From NCBI GenBank assembly GCA_022824865.1, contig JAJDZD010000043.1, positions 1-64,000 on the forward strand: a DNA stretch of 64,000 bases. Direction: 5' to 3'. The stretch is from Chloroflexota bacterium. Lineage in GTDB: Bacteria > Chloroflexota > UBA11872. The notes under the pieces were generated by a model, which did not search any database, was not told the origin of the DNA, and saw nothing but the letters and a program-made list of their open reading frames with translations. The position numbers and the translations under genes were made by a program. This document shows positions 38,340-47,070 of the stretch, piece by piece (within the stretch, counting starts at the first letter, position 1; each line of letters starts with the position of its first letter).

Positions 38340-39627
38340 CAATTTGTGGGCCCGGGTTGGGTACCGGCCGTACACCGAGCAGCTGGCGGCGCACGATTCG
38401 GAGGCGCGGATCCGGCTGATCGCGGGCGGGGAGCGGGCCGGCAAAAGCCGCAGCGCGGCGATGGAACTGACGGGACGGTTCCTGGAAGGGCAGTTGTACT
38501 GGCTGGTGGGGCCGGATTACGACCTGTGCCGGCCGGAGTTCACGTACCTGGTGGAATCGCTGGAGTCGCTGGACGCGATCGAGACGCTGAGCACGCCGAG
38601 CGGCCAGTCGAACCGGATGACCCTGCGCAACGGCACGGTGATCGCGACGCGGACGGCGCAGCGGGCGATGCGGCTGGCGGGACAGGCGCCGGATGGGATC
38701 CTGGGCTGCGAGGCGGCGCAACTGTCGTACGAGTCATTTCTGCGGCTGAGCGGGCGGCTGGCGGAACGGCGGGGCTGGCTGTGGCTGAGCGGGACGTTCG
38801 AGGGGTCGCGGGGCTGGTACGCGGAGCGGTTCCGGGCGTGGCAGACGGACAACCCGGAGGAGGCGGCGTCGTTTTCGATCCCGAGTTGGGCGAACCGGAC
38901 GCTGTTTCCGGGCGGTCGGGAGGATCCGGAGATCCGGCGGCTGGAGACGACGTATCCGTCCGATTTGTTCCAGGAGCGCTTTGGCGGGACGCCGTGTCCG
39001 CCGGTGTCGCTGGTATTTCGGGAGTTCGATCCGGCGGCGCACGTGCGGTCGATCAAGGACCCGTACGAGCAGTTCGACAACATCGAGATCGCGGTGGATC
39101 CAGGCTATGCGGGGGCGTACGCGGTGCTGGCGGTGGCGCAGCGCGGGGCCGAGGTGTTTGTGCTGGACGAGGTGTACATGCAGTACGCGATGACATCGCA
39201 GGTGATCGAGGCGTGCAAGAAGCGGTCCTGGTGGCCGCATGTGCGCAGCGGGGTGATCGACATCGCGGGACGGCAGCATCACGCGATGCCAAGCCAGATC
39301 GAGATGTGGCTGGCGCAGGCGCGGATCCGGCTGCGTTCGCACCGGGTGCTGCTGCAGGACGGGATCGAGCGGCTGCGGACGTTTCTGCGAAGCCCGGTGG
39401 ACGGCGAACCGCGCCTGACGGTGAATTCGCGCTGCCAGGCGCTGATCCGGGAGTTCGGGAATTACCGGTATCACGAACCGCAGGAGCATCATCCGGTCTC
39501 GGAGGCGCCGATCGACGCGGACAATCACGCGATCAAGGCGCTGTGTTACTGGCTGTACGACCGGTTTGGGGCGGTAAGGCCGCGGGGGCCGCGGAGGTCG
39601 ATTCCGTTTCGGATTGTGACGGATTAG
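38314..39627 (+). CDS. phage terminase large subunit
   Basis: A 437-residue DNA-packaging motor. The ATPase domain has Walker A GGERAGKS (38-45) and a Walker B-like ILGCEAAQL with E133. The nuclease domain starts at VDPGYAGAYAVL with D262, then VIDIAG and a C-terminal DADNHAIKAL acidic position. It should cut and pump DNA into a prohead, but no portal, head or tail gene is in the island. ATG at 38314 fits better than the earlier in-frame start. A prophage remnant or a domesticated gene. Confidence 0.85.
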   Translation: MRLPPAVRDNLWARVGYRPYTEQLAAHDSEARIRLIAGGERAGKSRSAAMELTGRFLEGQLYWLVGPDYDLCRPEFTYLVESLESLDAIETLSTPSGQSNRMTLRNGTVIATRTAQRAMRLAGQAPDGILGCEAAQLSYESFLRLSGRLAERRGWLWLSGTFEGSRGWYAERFRAWQTDNPEEAASFSIPSWANRTLFPGGREDPEIRRLETTYPSDLFQERFGGTPCPPVSLVFREFDPAAHVRSIKDPYEQFDNIEIAVDPGYAGAYAVLAVAQRGAEVFVLDEVYMQYAMTSQVIEACKKRSWWPHVRSGVIDIAGRQHHAMPSQIEMWLAQARIRLRSHRVLLQDGIERLRTFLRSPVDGEPRLTVNSRCQALIREFGNYRYHEPQEHHPVSEAPIDADNHAIKALCYWLYDRFGAVRPRGPRRSIPFRIVTD

Positions 39628-39971
39628 GGGATGGGAGTGGACGGAGTGGGCGGTTGGGGTTCGTGGGCCTGCCTCGCTGGACGTCGAGGCTCGGGTGGGT
39701 TAGGTGCGCGGAAGACCCGCATGCGGAAAGGGAGAGAAGTGAGAAAGAGGTAGAGAAGAGAAGGGCAGAGGGGGACGCGGGGCGCGGCTTGGGGCGAGGG
39801 GCGCTTTGCAAAGGTCTCCCCGGGGAGGGAAGAGGCGGCAGCTCGGGCCTGGTTCGACACGGGCCCGTTCGGCAGGCTCAGGGCAGGCACTCCGGGGGAC
39901 TCCGGCCCGGCTCACCACGAACGAGCGGCGCGGACCTGCGGGCGAGTAGGTGGAGGCGTGGGGGCGCACGG
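39628..39971. other. gene-free spacer, polypurine tract and repeat
   Basis: Contains a nearly pure purine run on the plus strand (about 39722-39775) and a dispersed repeat copy (39851-39934). No supported gene. Confidence 0.5.
39851..39934 (+). repeat. dispersed intergenic repeat
   Basis: Contains GGTTCGACACGGGCC, GTTCGGCAGGCTCAGGGCAG and GGCCCGGCTCACCACGAACG. The same blocks recur at 45172, 45296, 46887 and 47019. Translations give the familiar false peptides such as ALSLPNG. Confidence 0.75.
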
Positions 39972-40979
39972 TCAGGCGGCGGGTTCGGCTAGCAGGTTGA
40001 TGATGAGGCGGATCATGAGGTTCTTGCTTGCCATGGCGCTCTCGGCGATGAGCAGGGTTAGGGCCGTCAGCGCCGGGGGGTTGAGCCGGTGCTCGACGCC
40101 TTCCTGCTTGAGGTAGAGCAGGAACAGCAGGGAACCGATGCGCTTGTTGCCATCGGTGAAGGGGTGATCCTTGACGAGGAAGTAGAGCAGGTGCGCCGCT
40201 CTTGCCTCGCGGGTGCGGTAGAGCGGCTGGCCGAACATGGTCTGTTCGATGTTGCCGAGGACGGCTTCCAAGGCGTGGCCCCGCTGGTTGCCGAAAAGAT
40301 CGGTTGCTTCGCCGCGCGCGGTGAGTTCGCGCTTGAACTCGGCGATGGCTCCAACGGCACGGTCATGGCGCAGCACGCCGCGTGCCGGCCGGACGCCGGG
40401 CGGCACGTCGAGTTGATCTTCGTCGTATTCCAGCAGCAAGCGCCAGGTATCTGCGTAGCTGCCGATGAGGTCGAGCACTTCCTGTCCGGTGCTATCGACC
40501 AGTGCTTGGTTGCGCAATGTGTCGGCCAGCAGGTCCAGGGTGTCGCGGGCTTCCTGGAGTCCGCGTTCGGCGAGGCGCTGCTGGTTGAGGGTGAAGCCGC
40601 GGACTAGGTGCTCGCGCAGGGTGCGGGTGGCCCACTGTCGAAAGCGCACGCCGCGCCGGGAATTGACCCGGTAACCGACGGAGATGATGGCGTCCAGGTT
40701 GTAGTGCGTCAGGGTTCGCCGGACTTGACGGCTGCCTTCGGTTTGAACTACCGAGGATTCCTCGGTAGTTGCCTCTCGCTCCAGTTCCCGGGCGTCGAAG
40801 ATGTTGTTCAGGTGCAGGCTGACGTTGTCGGTTGAGGTCTCGAACAGGTCAGCCATTTGCCGCTGGGTGAGCCAGACGGTATCCCGGTCGAAGCGGACAT
40901 CGACGAGCGCCTCACCGCCCTCGCCTTCGTAGACGATGACCAGGCCGCCGGGGGGTGTTGCTGGTGCTAGGGCGCTCAT
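39972..40979 (-). CDS. RhuM-Fic/DOC fusion protein
   Basis: A 335-residue protein of the RhuM/Fic/DOC type. The N-terminal RhuM part contains a HTH-like WLTQRQMADLFETSTDNVSLH and a conserved YRVNSRRGVRFRQWAT segment. The C-terminal Fic domain has HPFTDGNKRIG, so the catalytic histidine is intact, and a kinase- or AMP-transfer-type activity is expected as in Doc toxins. No inhibitory partner is seen next to it. ATG at 40979 is preferred; the longer in-frame start adds 21 unlike residues. An operator-like palindrome lies upstream. Confidence 0.85.
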   Translation of the reverse strand: MSALAPATPPGGLVIVYEGEGGEALVDVRFDRDTVWLTQRQMADLFETSTDNVSLHLNNIFDARELEREATTEESSVVQTEGSRQVRRTLTHYNLDAIISVGYRVNSRRGVRFRQWATRTLREHLVRGFTLNQQRLAERGLQEARDTLDLLADTLRNQALVDSTGQEVLDLIGSYADTWRLLLEYDEDQLDVPPGVRPARGVLRHDRAVGAIAEFKRELTARGEATDLFGNQRGHALEAVLGNIEQTMFGQPLYRTREARAAHLLYFLVKDHPFTDGNKRIGSLLFLLYLKQEGVEHRLNPPALTALTLLIAESAMASKNLMIRLIINLLAEPAA

Positions 40980-41162
40980 GGGCTGGGTGGCTCGGCGGTG
41001 TGCGCTCGTACCATACATTCGCGCTCGGTCGCGGAAGTACATGGCGCTGCGCAGACCAGATAATTCGCCTGGCCGATTGCGGTTGCCCAGGAGACCTTCT
41101 CAAGGCGTTCAGAGTGGACCGGATCGTCCGTCCAGCCGAGCATTCGCCGAAAGTCCGAACTC

Positions 41163-41177
41163 CTAAGGAGTCCTTAG
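41163..41177. promoter_or_regulatory. palindrome CTAAGGAGTCCTTAG
   Basis: A 15-base perfect palindrome in the 311-base gap upstream of the RhuM-Fic gene and downstream of the SIR2 gene. ACTCC/GGAGT nests around it. Candidate operator for the RhuM-Fic gene; nothing else is seen in the gap. Confidence 0.35.
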
Positions 41178-41290
41178 TAGTAGCCCCAGTGTCCAGCGTC
41201 GGAGAAGCAAACACATTTCGTAGGTGTATCCGCGCGCGGCGGATCGCTCGGTCATTCTAGACCGTATGACCAGTGCTCCTTCTGTCAGGG

Positions 41291-44200
41291 TCAGGGCAGC
41301 TCAGTATAGAGTTCATGCAGAGCATGATCGGTCTCTGGAGTGAGATTCGTCTGCCGAAGATCAGTGATGAGTTCCTTGACATCACGAGGCGAATAATGAA
41401 CTGAGAGAAACGGCTTCAAATAGAGTAGGTATTTCGCAATTGCTTCAGGATGCTTGCGCCAAATCCCGTCTTTCCGAATCCTGTAGAGTGGCATATCAGC
41501 GTTTTGGAGATCTCGACCATGAGAGATTGCACTGGTCGGCATTTTGATCGCCAAGTCTATGGCGGCTTCCAACAAACTCTTGAATCTTGGAATCCATGCG
41601 AGCATCGCCATTACTTCTTTTCCGGTGAGTCCTGCCGGGACTCCATGTATACGATTCTCCCAATAGCGATGAAGCCAACGCGTCCATAACTCGCGCTGCT
41701 TTGTATCGTCCAAATCATCCAGCAAGAATCCAATCTGCACAGCAAAGTAACTTCGAGAACTAGAATCGGCATGTGCAAAGAATTTGGGGATCCATTTGGT
41801 CAATGGATCGTCGACAAAGTAAATCAGCATGGCTGCGTAGGTTCTAGTGAAACTCCTCAGCCGTTCTTCGTCAGAAAGGACCGCTCCGAGGTGGGAGAGA
41901 GCGTTGAGGAAAGCAGGGCTCAAAGCTTCGGCGGCGGCATGTGTAAGATGTCCGGAATTAAGTCCATCCCAAAGCGCCCGATAGTCTTCATCGTCGTCGC
42001 GTTGTTCGAATAGAGGAAGGAAGTTTCCTTTGACCCATTCATTGTCATAAGAATGCAATAAGGAGAAGTGTGAAGCCAGTACTGTGCGACCAAGGCGGCC
42101 AGCCAGTGATCTATCCTGAACAATTGTTGAAAGTGCCTCCCTATATTCGTTGCTAATTGTTTTTGGCTTTGGTTCTTGTCGGTTCACCCATACGGACATG
42201 CTGCTTATCCAGAATAAAGTAAGAGTGTCTGCAGGAGTTATGGATCTATTTGACCAGTTGTCTCTCTTGAACAACTCTTCATCGAGGTCAATCTGTCCCC
42301 ACAAACATCTGGCAAGACGATTAGCTTCCGGGAGCAACCCGGCGGCATAGGGCATACCGCCTTGCTGTACAAGAGCATGTAGCATACCGGCCGATTCTCG
42401 GGTGTGTTGTGGATATAGTTTAGGTTGGGTTAGTATGCATAGCACAGCGCCATGTTTGTTGTCATTCAGTTCATTGCACCAGGCGCGGATCAGCGCCCTC
42501 CAGATGTCGGTATTCCAGTGGCCTGAAGCAGCTAGTGCCTCCGCCAAAGCAATCCCCCATTTGAACTTCTGATTGGCCGCTCGTTCTATGGCTTGCAAGA
42601 GACCCTCTCGGCTGGCACCGTCGAAGTCTGTCTGTTGGAATGAAAGCAATTCTTTGAGCTGGCCTTGAGGCGATTGAGATAGCAGTTCCTTAGCGCTCCA
42701 AGGGCTTTGTGGAATGACCATCGTGACCTCTCCACTCCAATGCAAGAAGTCTGGGTGGTCTCCTGCGGAGAAGTCAGGGTACTGTTTCAGGACCACATCT
42801 AAGGCTTGCTCGGTCCGAACGCACTCTGGGTAGGAATCGTGAAGCCAGTTTAGCCATCTGAAATGATTGAACGCGGTGCGTCGCTTGTATTCCGCATCCT
42901 TTGCATCAGGCCAACGGTAGGTGTGGACGGAGTCAATGATTGCGATTCTTTGTTCCAGACCTGCATCGGGGTAGATCCCCCGTAAGGTTTGGAGAGTTTC
43001 ATGATGTGCTTCAAGGTCATGCAGCCCGATACTTCCCAAGAGCCAGTCGACTTTCTCATCTGCGGTCAATTCCGCACGGTGCTGTAGTGCGTGCACCGCC
43101 AATCGTCGCAGGAGTACCGCTTCTGAGCGAACGAGCCTGTCGCACCAGCCCGCTGCTGCATCTGGATGTTTTGACGCCAGGGACTCTAGGCAGTCACGCG
43201 CCGCGTCTATCAGAACGTCGGTAGCGGTGGGGTGCCTGTTCTGCGTATGTGGTTCGATGGCGCTTCGGCCATAGCTTGTACGATCCCATTTGCGGTCGGA
43301 TTTTTGCCAGACTCGGTACGCTAGGTGCTGAACTTCCAAGCGATGGACGACTCGACCAAGCAGGGGCTCGGCAAGAGTGTCGAGGTTCGGCCGTAGACCA
43401 CTCTTCCACAGGGTGTCAAGCAAATAGTGGTCATCCCCCGTAGTAACCTCGACATCTATTGGTGGATTCGATTCACTAATGACCGTATTGGACCAGTCAA
43501 ACCCCCGCTTCAAGACGAGCCTATTGCTGGTCATGAATTCAAAAATGTCCATGATGCTGTCGATAGCGCCAGCTTCCACGCAACGCTTACTTATGTTCGT
43601 CAGCCTGTATTGAAGATCTGGTGAAGGCGTGGCGGTGGCAAGCAGAATGGATACCCAGCATGATAGATTATATGCGTCCATCGGATGGTCATGGTCTTGC
43701 TGAACTGTGTGACTCAGAGCCCACCAGAGATATGGATGCAATCGCATTTCGTGGTTCGCGATCAGAAGGAATACTCTGTTGGGATGGGAAATTGCAAATT
43801 TATCCGCGAGCCATATTGCTAATTCTCTATCCTGAGATTGAAGATCTTCCGCACCAAACAACGTGTCGAAGTGATTGCGCTTGTCAAGCCAATTAACCCA
43901 GTCGAGATGTATCGCTGATTGCGTAAAGAACCTCGTCAATGTTGGGTCAGAAAGGGCTTCTTCAATCAGGTCTATCTCTTCTTCGTCGATGGGGGGAGGT
44001 CCCTGCGCGATTGCCATGATCTCGCGCTTCCAGTCGAGGATTCCGCGTCTCGCGTACTCGGCGAGGCGCTGGACACCGTCATAGAGGCAGTCGTGACTAT
44101 CTCCAGGCTGCCTCGGATAAATGATTGGCGTGATGTTGAGCGTCGTCCAATGGCTCGCCTCACACTTCCAAGTCAGTGCAAAGCGGGGTTTCATCTCACT

Positions 44201-44836
44201 GGCGGGCAAGCCCCTTGCCAGATAGCGCATCACTGTGTCGTCGTGTCTGTAGCCGACGAAGAGAACAGTGAATGAACGGAAGAGATCAACTAGAAATCGT
44301 CGTGCCCATCCTTCAGTGAGGTACGCGCGACCGAAATCCGCATCGGTGAGCACCATTTCCAGGGGCCGGCTGACTGCACCATGAACATGGATGATTCCGT
44401 TGAACGTCCTGCCGAGTGGCAGAGCCGGTGCTCTGAAGACCTCCGGCACCGAGTCGAATACCGTGCGCGCCGCTTTTTCGAGGAGCAGATCGAAGTTGGT
44501 GGTGACCACGCGGACAGCGTGAGAATCCGGGTAAAGGCGCAGCAGGTCATGATGGAGGCTGGTCGGCTCTGGATCGCCTTTTGCAAGCTCCTGCGCTGCC
44601 CGCTCATGTACATGTACGTCCTTCTCGTACTGGAGGCGACCGAGATACCTATCCTCTTGCTCGCGAACTCGGATCTCTTCCCCGGTGCCTTGGCCAATTG
44701 CTTTGGCTAGGTTCCTGAAGTTTGGAAGATTGGCCGGTTCTCCCATCGAAACGCCGGCGCCTGCGAAGACGATCAACTTACCGGCACGCAAAGCGTTCAG
44801 CAGCGGTTTGGGGAAGTCAATGCCCGCTATATTCAC
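41291..44836 (-). CDS. large SIR2-domain protein, probable anti-phage NADase
   Basis: A 1181-residue protein. SIR2 domain (about 1-280): VFAGAGVS at 23-30, VTTNFD at 111-116, HVHG with H152 as the likely catalytic histidine, and FVGYRHDD at 193-200. The remaining 900 residues are helical, tryptophan- and leucine-rich repeats without enzymatic motifs, consistent with the DUF4020 type of C-terminus and with sensors in defence-associated sirtuins. Such proteins deplete NAD on phage infection. Base composition is close to 50% GC, far below its neighbours, suggesting horizontal transfer. Start is GTG; no strong ribosome site. No partner gene within 250 bases on either side. Confidence 0.8.
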   Translation of the reverse strand: MNIAGIDFPKPLLNALRAGKLIVFAGAGVSMGEPANLPNFRNLAKAIGQGTGEEIRVREQEDRYLGRLQYEKDVHVHERAAQELAKGDPEPTSLHHDLLRLYPDSHAVRVVTTNFDLLLEKAARTVFDSVPEVFRAPALPLGRTFNGIIHVHGAVSRPLEMVLTDADFGRAYLTEGWARRFLVDLFRSFTVLFVGYRHDDTVMRYLARGLPASEMKPRFALTWKCEASHWTTLNITPIIYPRQPGDSHDCLYDGVQRLAEYARRGILDWKREIMAIAQGPPPIDEEEIDLIEEALSDPTLTRFFTQSAIHLDWVNWLDKRNHFDTLFGAEDLQSQDRELAIWLADKFAISHPNRVFLLIANHEMRLHPYLWWALSHTVQQDHDHPMDAYNLSCWVSILLATATPSPDLQYRLTNISKRCVEAGAIDSIMDIFEFMTSNRLVLKRGFDWSNTVISESNPPIDVEVTTGDDHYLLDTLWKSGLRPNLDTLAEPLLGRVVHRLEVQHLAYRVWQKSDRKWDRTSYGRSAIEPHTQNRHPTATDVLIDAARDCLESLASKHPDAAAGWCDRLVRSEAVLLRRLAVHALQHRAELTADEKVDWLLGSIGLHDLEAHHETLQTLRGIYPDAGLEQRIAIIDSVHTYRWPDAKDAEYKRRTAFNHFRWLNWLHDSYPECVRTEQALDVVLKQYPDFSAGDHPDFLHWSGEVTMVIPQSPWSAKELLSQSPQGQLKELLSFQQTDFDGASREGLLQAIERAANQKFKWGIALAEALAASGHWNTDIWRALIRAWCNELNDNKHGAVLCILTQPKLYPQHTRESAGMLHALVQQGGMPYAAGLLPEANRLARCLWGQIDLDEELFKRDNWSNRSITPADTLTLFWISSMSVWVNRQEPKPKTISNEYREALSTIVQDRSLAGRLGRTVLASHFSLLHSYDNEWVKGNFLPLFEQRDDDEDYRALWDGLNSGHLTHAAAEALSPAFLNALSHLGAVLSDEERLRSFTRTYAAMLIYFVDDPLTKWIPKFFAHADSSSRSYFAVQIGFLLDDLDDTKQRELWTRWLHRYWENRIHGVPAGLTGKEVMAMLAWIPRFKSLLEAAIDLAIKMPTSAISHGRDLQNADMPLYRIRKDGIWRKHPEAIAKYLLYLKPFLSVHYSPRDVKELITDLRQTNLTPETDHALHELYTELP

Positions 44837-45171
44837 GGCCGGCTCACAATCCGACCGACCTCCGATTCAGTAATTTGGCGTCGCGCTGGGCGGCGTTGTA
44901 GACCGCATCGCATCCCGCCCGCCTGCCCATTGTGATCCGCCTTCGCTGTTGGCGCGGGCATGATACGTGGGCTGGTTGGTGGGGGGCGTTGGAGTGCGGG
45001 CGATGCACTTGGCGGAATGGTGCGGTACCAGGGATGGTCTGGCCAGTTCGCTGGGCCGTCTGACGGGCGCCGAGGCACAGGTTGCAGGTTGAGAGCCCTT
45101 GATTCCGGGTGAAACCTCCGGAATGACCGAGGGGACTGTCCGGGAGGGTTGGATGCTGGGGCTTTGTGGTT

Positions 45172-45240
45172 CCCTTCGACAGGCTCAGGGCAGGCTCTAC
45201 GGGCCGCCGAAGACTCTGGCCCGGCTCACCATGAACGGGA
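45172..45240 (+). repeat. dispersed intergenic repeat
   Basis: Starts CCCTTCGACAGGCTCAGGGC and ends GGCCCGGCTCACCATGAACG; same two blocks as the copy at 39851, about 45 bases apart. Confidence 0.75.
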
Positions 45241-45295
45241 TCGGGAAGGTAAGAGGCGACGGGAGGGGAGAAGAGGAAGAGTGAAGGCGGGATCC

Positions 45296-45330
45296 CCATT
45301 CGGCAGGCTCAGGGCAGGCTCTTGGGGGAC
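45296..45330 (+). repeat. dispersed intergenic repeat, partial
   Basis: Only the first block, CCATTCGGCAGGCTCAGGGC, is present. It lies 56 bases after the preceding copy. Confidence 0.65.
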
Positions 45331-45539
45331 CGTGGGGATGACGGGGGTGGGGAAGGAGTGAGCGGAGAGAATTGAGAAGGGTAGGAAGGGGAGAGGGTGG
45401 AGGGTAGAGAAGTGAGACAGGACGGTGGGATGGCGGAGGGAGTACAGGGGCGTTGCAGGGGTATGATCGTTGACAGGATTCAAGGGCGGCAGTGGGGTCC
45501 TTCGGCGGGCGTGGTGAGCGCCAGGAGAGGGGAACCGCG

Positions 45540-45737
45540 ATGACGACCGCCCCGGCCCAAGAGCCGCCTTTGACCAGATCGGACTTACGGGACGAACTGG
45601 ATCGGGCGCTGACGCATTACGCCACGAAGGCTGACGTTGCCAACCTGAAGGTCTGGATCGTGGGTCTGTTGCTGGTGGTTGTGCTGAATGTGGTTGGAAC
45701 GGCCGGGGCGATTGTGGCGACGGTCCTGACCGGGTAG
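45540..45737 (+). CDS. small membrane protein with short coiled coil
   Basis: A 65-residue protein. Residues 10-34 form a charged helix (RSDLRDELDRALTHYATKADVANLK), the TKAD-type coiled coil found near many toxin-antitoxin and phage genes. A single transmembrane helix follows (VWIVGLLLVVVLNVV). GGAG precedes the ATG. Function is unknown; it lies upstream of the Phd-PIN pair. Confidence 0.6.
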   Translation: MTTAPAQEPPLTRSDLRDELDRALTHYATKADVANLKVWIVGLLLVVVLNVVGTAGAIVATVLTG

Positions 45738-45779
45738 GTCGCGGCCCCGAGCTACGCGGACGATCAGGCAACGTGGATT

Positions 45780-45815
45780 GGTCTGTTCAGGGCTATAATG
45801 GTCTAAATAGGTCGG
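45780..45815 (+). promoter_or_regulatory. antitoxin promoter with repeated GGTC operator
   Basis: A perfect -10 box TATAAT lies at 45794-45799. GGTCTG (45780), GGTCTA (45800) and GGTCGG (45810) are direct repeats at 20- and 10-base spacing, about one face of the helix. This fits autoregulation by a Phd/YefM antitoxin. A -35 box is not clear. Confidence 0.5.
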
Positions 45816-45826
45816 AAAGGGTTGAT

Positions 45827-46159
45827 ATGCGCGGGCGTGAGGCCGTGACGGAGCGGGTGGCGGCGTCGCAGGCGAAGCGGGATTGGAGCAAGGTGATTAA
45901 CCGGGCGTTTAGCGGCGAGGTCCGGTTTGTGGTGGAGAAGCATGGGACGCCGGTGGCGGGGATCGTGTCGGCCGAGGACATTGAACGGCTGGCTGCGCTG
46001 GATGCGCGATGGGCGGAGGGACACGAGATTCTGAAGAGATTCGGCCGGGCGTTTCGTGACCAGACAGCGGAGGAGATCGAGGAAGCCGTAGCTCAAGCGG
46101 TCGCCGAAGTGCGAGCCGAGAATCGACGCGGGGCGGAGCGTCACCTTGTGCCTGAGTGA
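45827..46159 (+). CDS. Phd/YefM family antitoxin
   Basis: A 110-residue antitoxin. The N-terminal domain (REAVTERVAASQAKRDWSKVINRA ... VRFVVEKHGTPVAGIVSAEDI) is the DNA-binding Phd/YefM fold; the C-terminal charged helix would wrap the toxin. AAAGGG precedes the ATG. Stop and the toxin's GTG start overlap by four bases (GTGA), so they are translationally coupled. It probably represses its own promoter. Confidence 0.85.
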   Translation: MRGREAVTERVAASQAKRDWSKVINRAFSGEVRFVVEKHGTPVAGIVSAEDIERLAALDARWAEGHEILKRFGRAFRDQTAEEIEEAVAQAVAEVRAENRRGAERHLVPE

Positions 46160-46593
46160 TTCGGGTCGTCGCGGACACGAATGTCCTAGCGTCGGGTCTG
46201 GCGGGGTACGACGCATTGGAAGGCCCGGCGGCATTCGTCCTCCGTGCGTGGCAACAGCGTCGGTTTGACCTCGTAGCGTCAGGGCCAATCTTCGAAGAGC
46301 TCGAACGGACGCTCGCGAAGCCTTATTTCAGGCAGCGCCTTGGGCCAACCGGGGCTCTGGAGGCGCTGGATTTCGTGCGCGAGGGGGCCCTTTTCGTGAC
46401 TCAGCTGGCCGACGTTCAGGGCGTGGCCACAACGGCGGCAGATGACCTGATCCTGGCTACGGCAGTCGGGGGCGAGGTAGGTCACCTCGTCACGGGTGAC
46501 CGCCAGCTTCGAAATCTGGGGGAATACGAAGGCGTGAGGATTGTTGGACCGCGTGAGTTTGTGGATTGGTTGGCAGCTGTCGACAGCGACTGA
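46156..46593 (+). CDS. PIN-domain toxin
   Basis: A 145-residue PIN nuclease of the VapC-like type in toxin-antitoxin systems. Acidic site residues are D7 (VVADTNVLAS), E47-E48 (IFEELER), D96-D97 (AADDLILATA) and D115 (TGDRQL). It likely cleaves RNA when free of the antitoxin. Four-base overlap with the antitoxin gene confirms the pair. Start GTG. Confidence 0.85.
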   Translation: MIRVVADTNVLASGLAGYDALEGPAAFVLRAWQQRRFDLVASGPIFEELERTLAKPYFRQRLGPTGALEALDFVREGALFVTQLADVQGVATTAADDLILATAVGGEVGHLVTGDRQLRNLGEYEGVRIVGPREFVDWLAAVDSD

Positions 46594-46643
46594 GGAGGCG
46601 GCGCGCCGCGCCAACGCTGTGAGGAAGTTCCTTGTCTCACGGG

Positions 46644-46859
46644 ATGTCGGCCGGGGAGTTTATTGAGAAGTGGCGGGCGGTGGCGCATGAGCATTCCCTC
46701 AACCTTTGTCGGTTGCTCGGTGAAGAGACGCCGGTTGAAGCTGACCCCGCGCAAGGGTGGTATCGCTTCGAGAAGGTCGCGCGAAAGGACAGCGGGGATG
46801 ACGGCTGGGCGGACGTGTGGAAGCGCGGGCATTTCGCCCGGGAGTGCAAGAGCCAGGGC
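46644..46859 (+). pseudogene. fragment of an MmeI-like DNA methyltransferase
   Basis: About 70 residues match the N-terminus of class I SAM-dependent type IIL DNA methyltransferases: SAGEFIEKWRAV, LNLCRLLGE, and GWADVWKRGHFARECKS. About eight residues between the first two segments are missing compared with relatives (from memory), and the frame then runs into a dispersed repeat at 46887. Catalytic domain absent. A dead remnant of a restriction-modification gene. Confidence 0.65.
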
Positions 46860-46886
46860 AGGGACTCCGGCGGACTGCGGCCCGGC

Positions 46887-46923
46887 CACTTCGACAAGCT
46901 CAGGACATGCTCACGACGAACGG
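46887..46923 (+). repeat. dispersed intergenic repeat, variant
   Basis: CACTTCGACAAGCTCAGGAC followed by ATGCTCACGACGAACGG; an eroded copy with the same two blocks. It follows directly after the methyltransferase fragment. Confidence 0.6.
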
Positions 46924-47018
46924 TTTCACGGGTGGCCTCGACCGGATGGGGCCGGTTGGAAACGCGGCCGGTACGAACGATGGGCATGAGGAGGGTGGTT
47001 GCCGCATCCGGGGGGTGT

Positions 47019-47070
47019 GGTTCGACACGGGCCGGTGTACCCACCGGCCCGGCTCACCACGAACGGGGGT
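47019..47070 (+). repeat. dispersed intergenic repeat, partial
   Basis: GGTTCGACACGGGCC then GGCCCGGCTCACCACGAACG without the central block. Confidence 0.65.

Larger units (their letters stand above)
44837..45539. other. gene-free spacer of 700 bases
   Basis: No supported gene. It holds a hairpin (ATTCCGG 45102-45108, CCGGAAT 45118-45124), two dispersed-repeat copies (45172-45240 and 45296-45330) and a polypurine run (about 45358-45420). Confidence 0.5.

Noticed and set aside
44844-45299. 151-residue minus-strand frame with ALSLSKG
   Set aside because: Product of the dispersed repeat, a known source of false ORFs.
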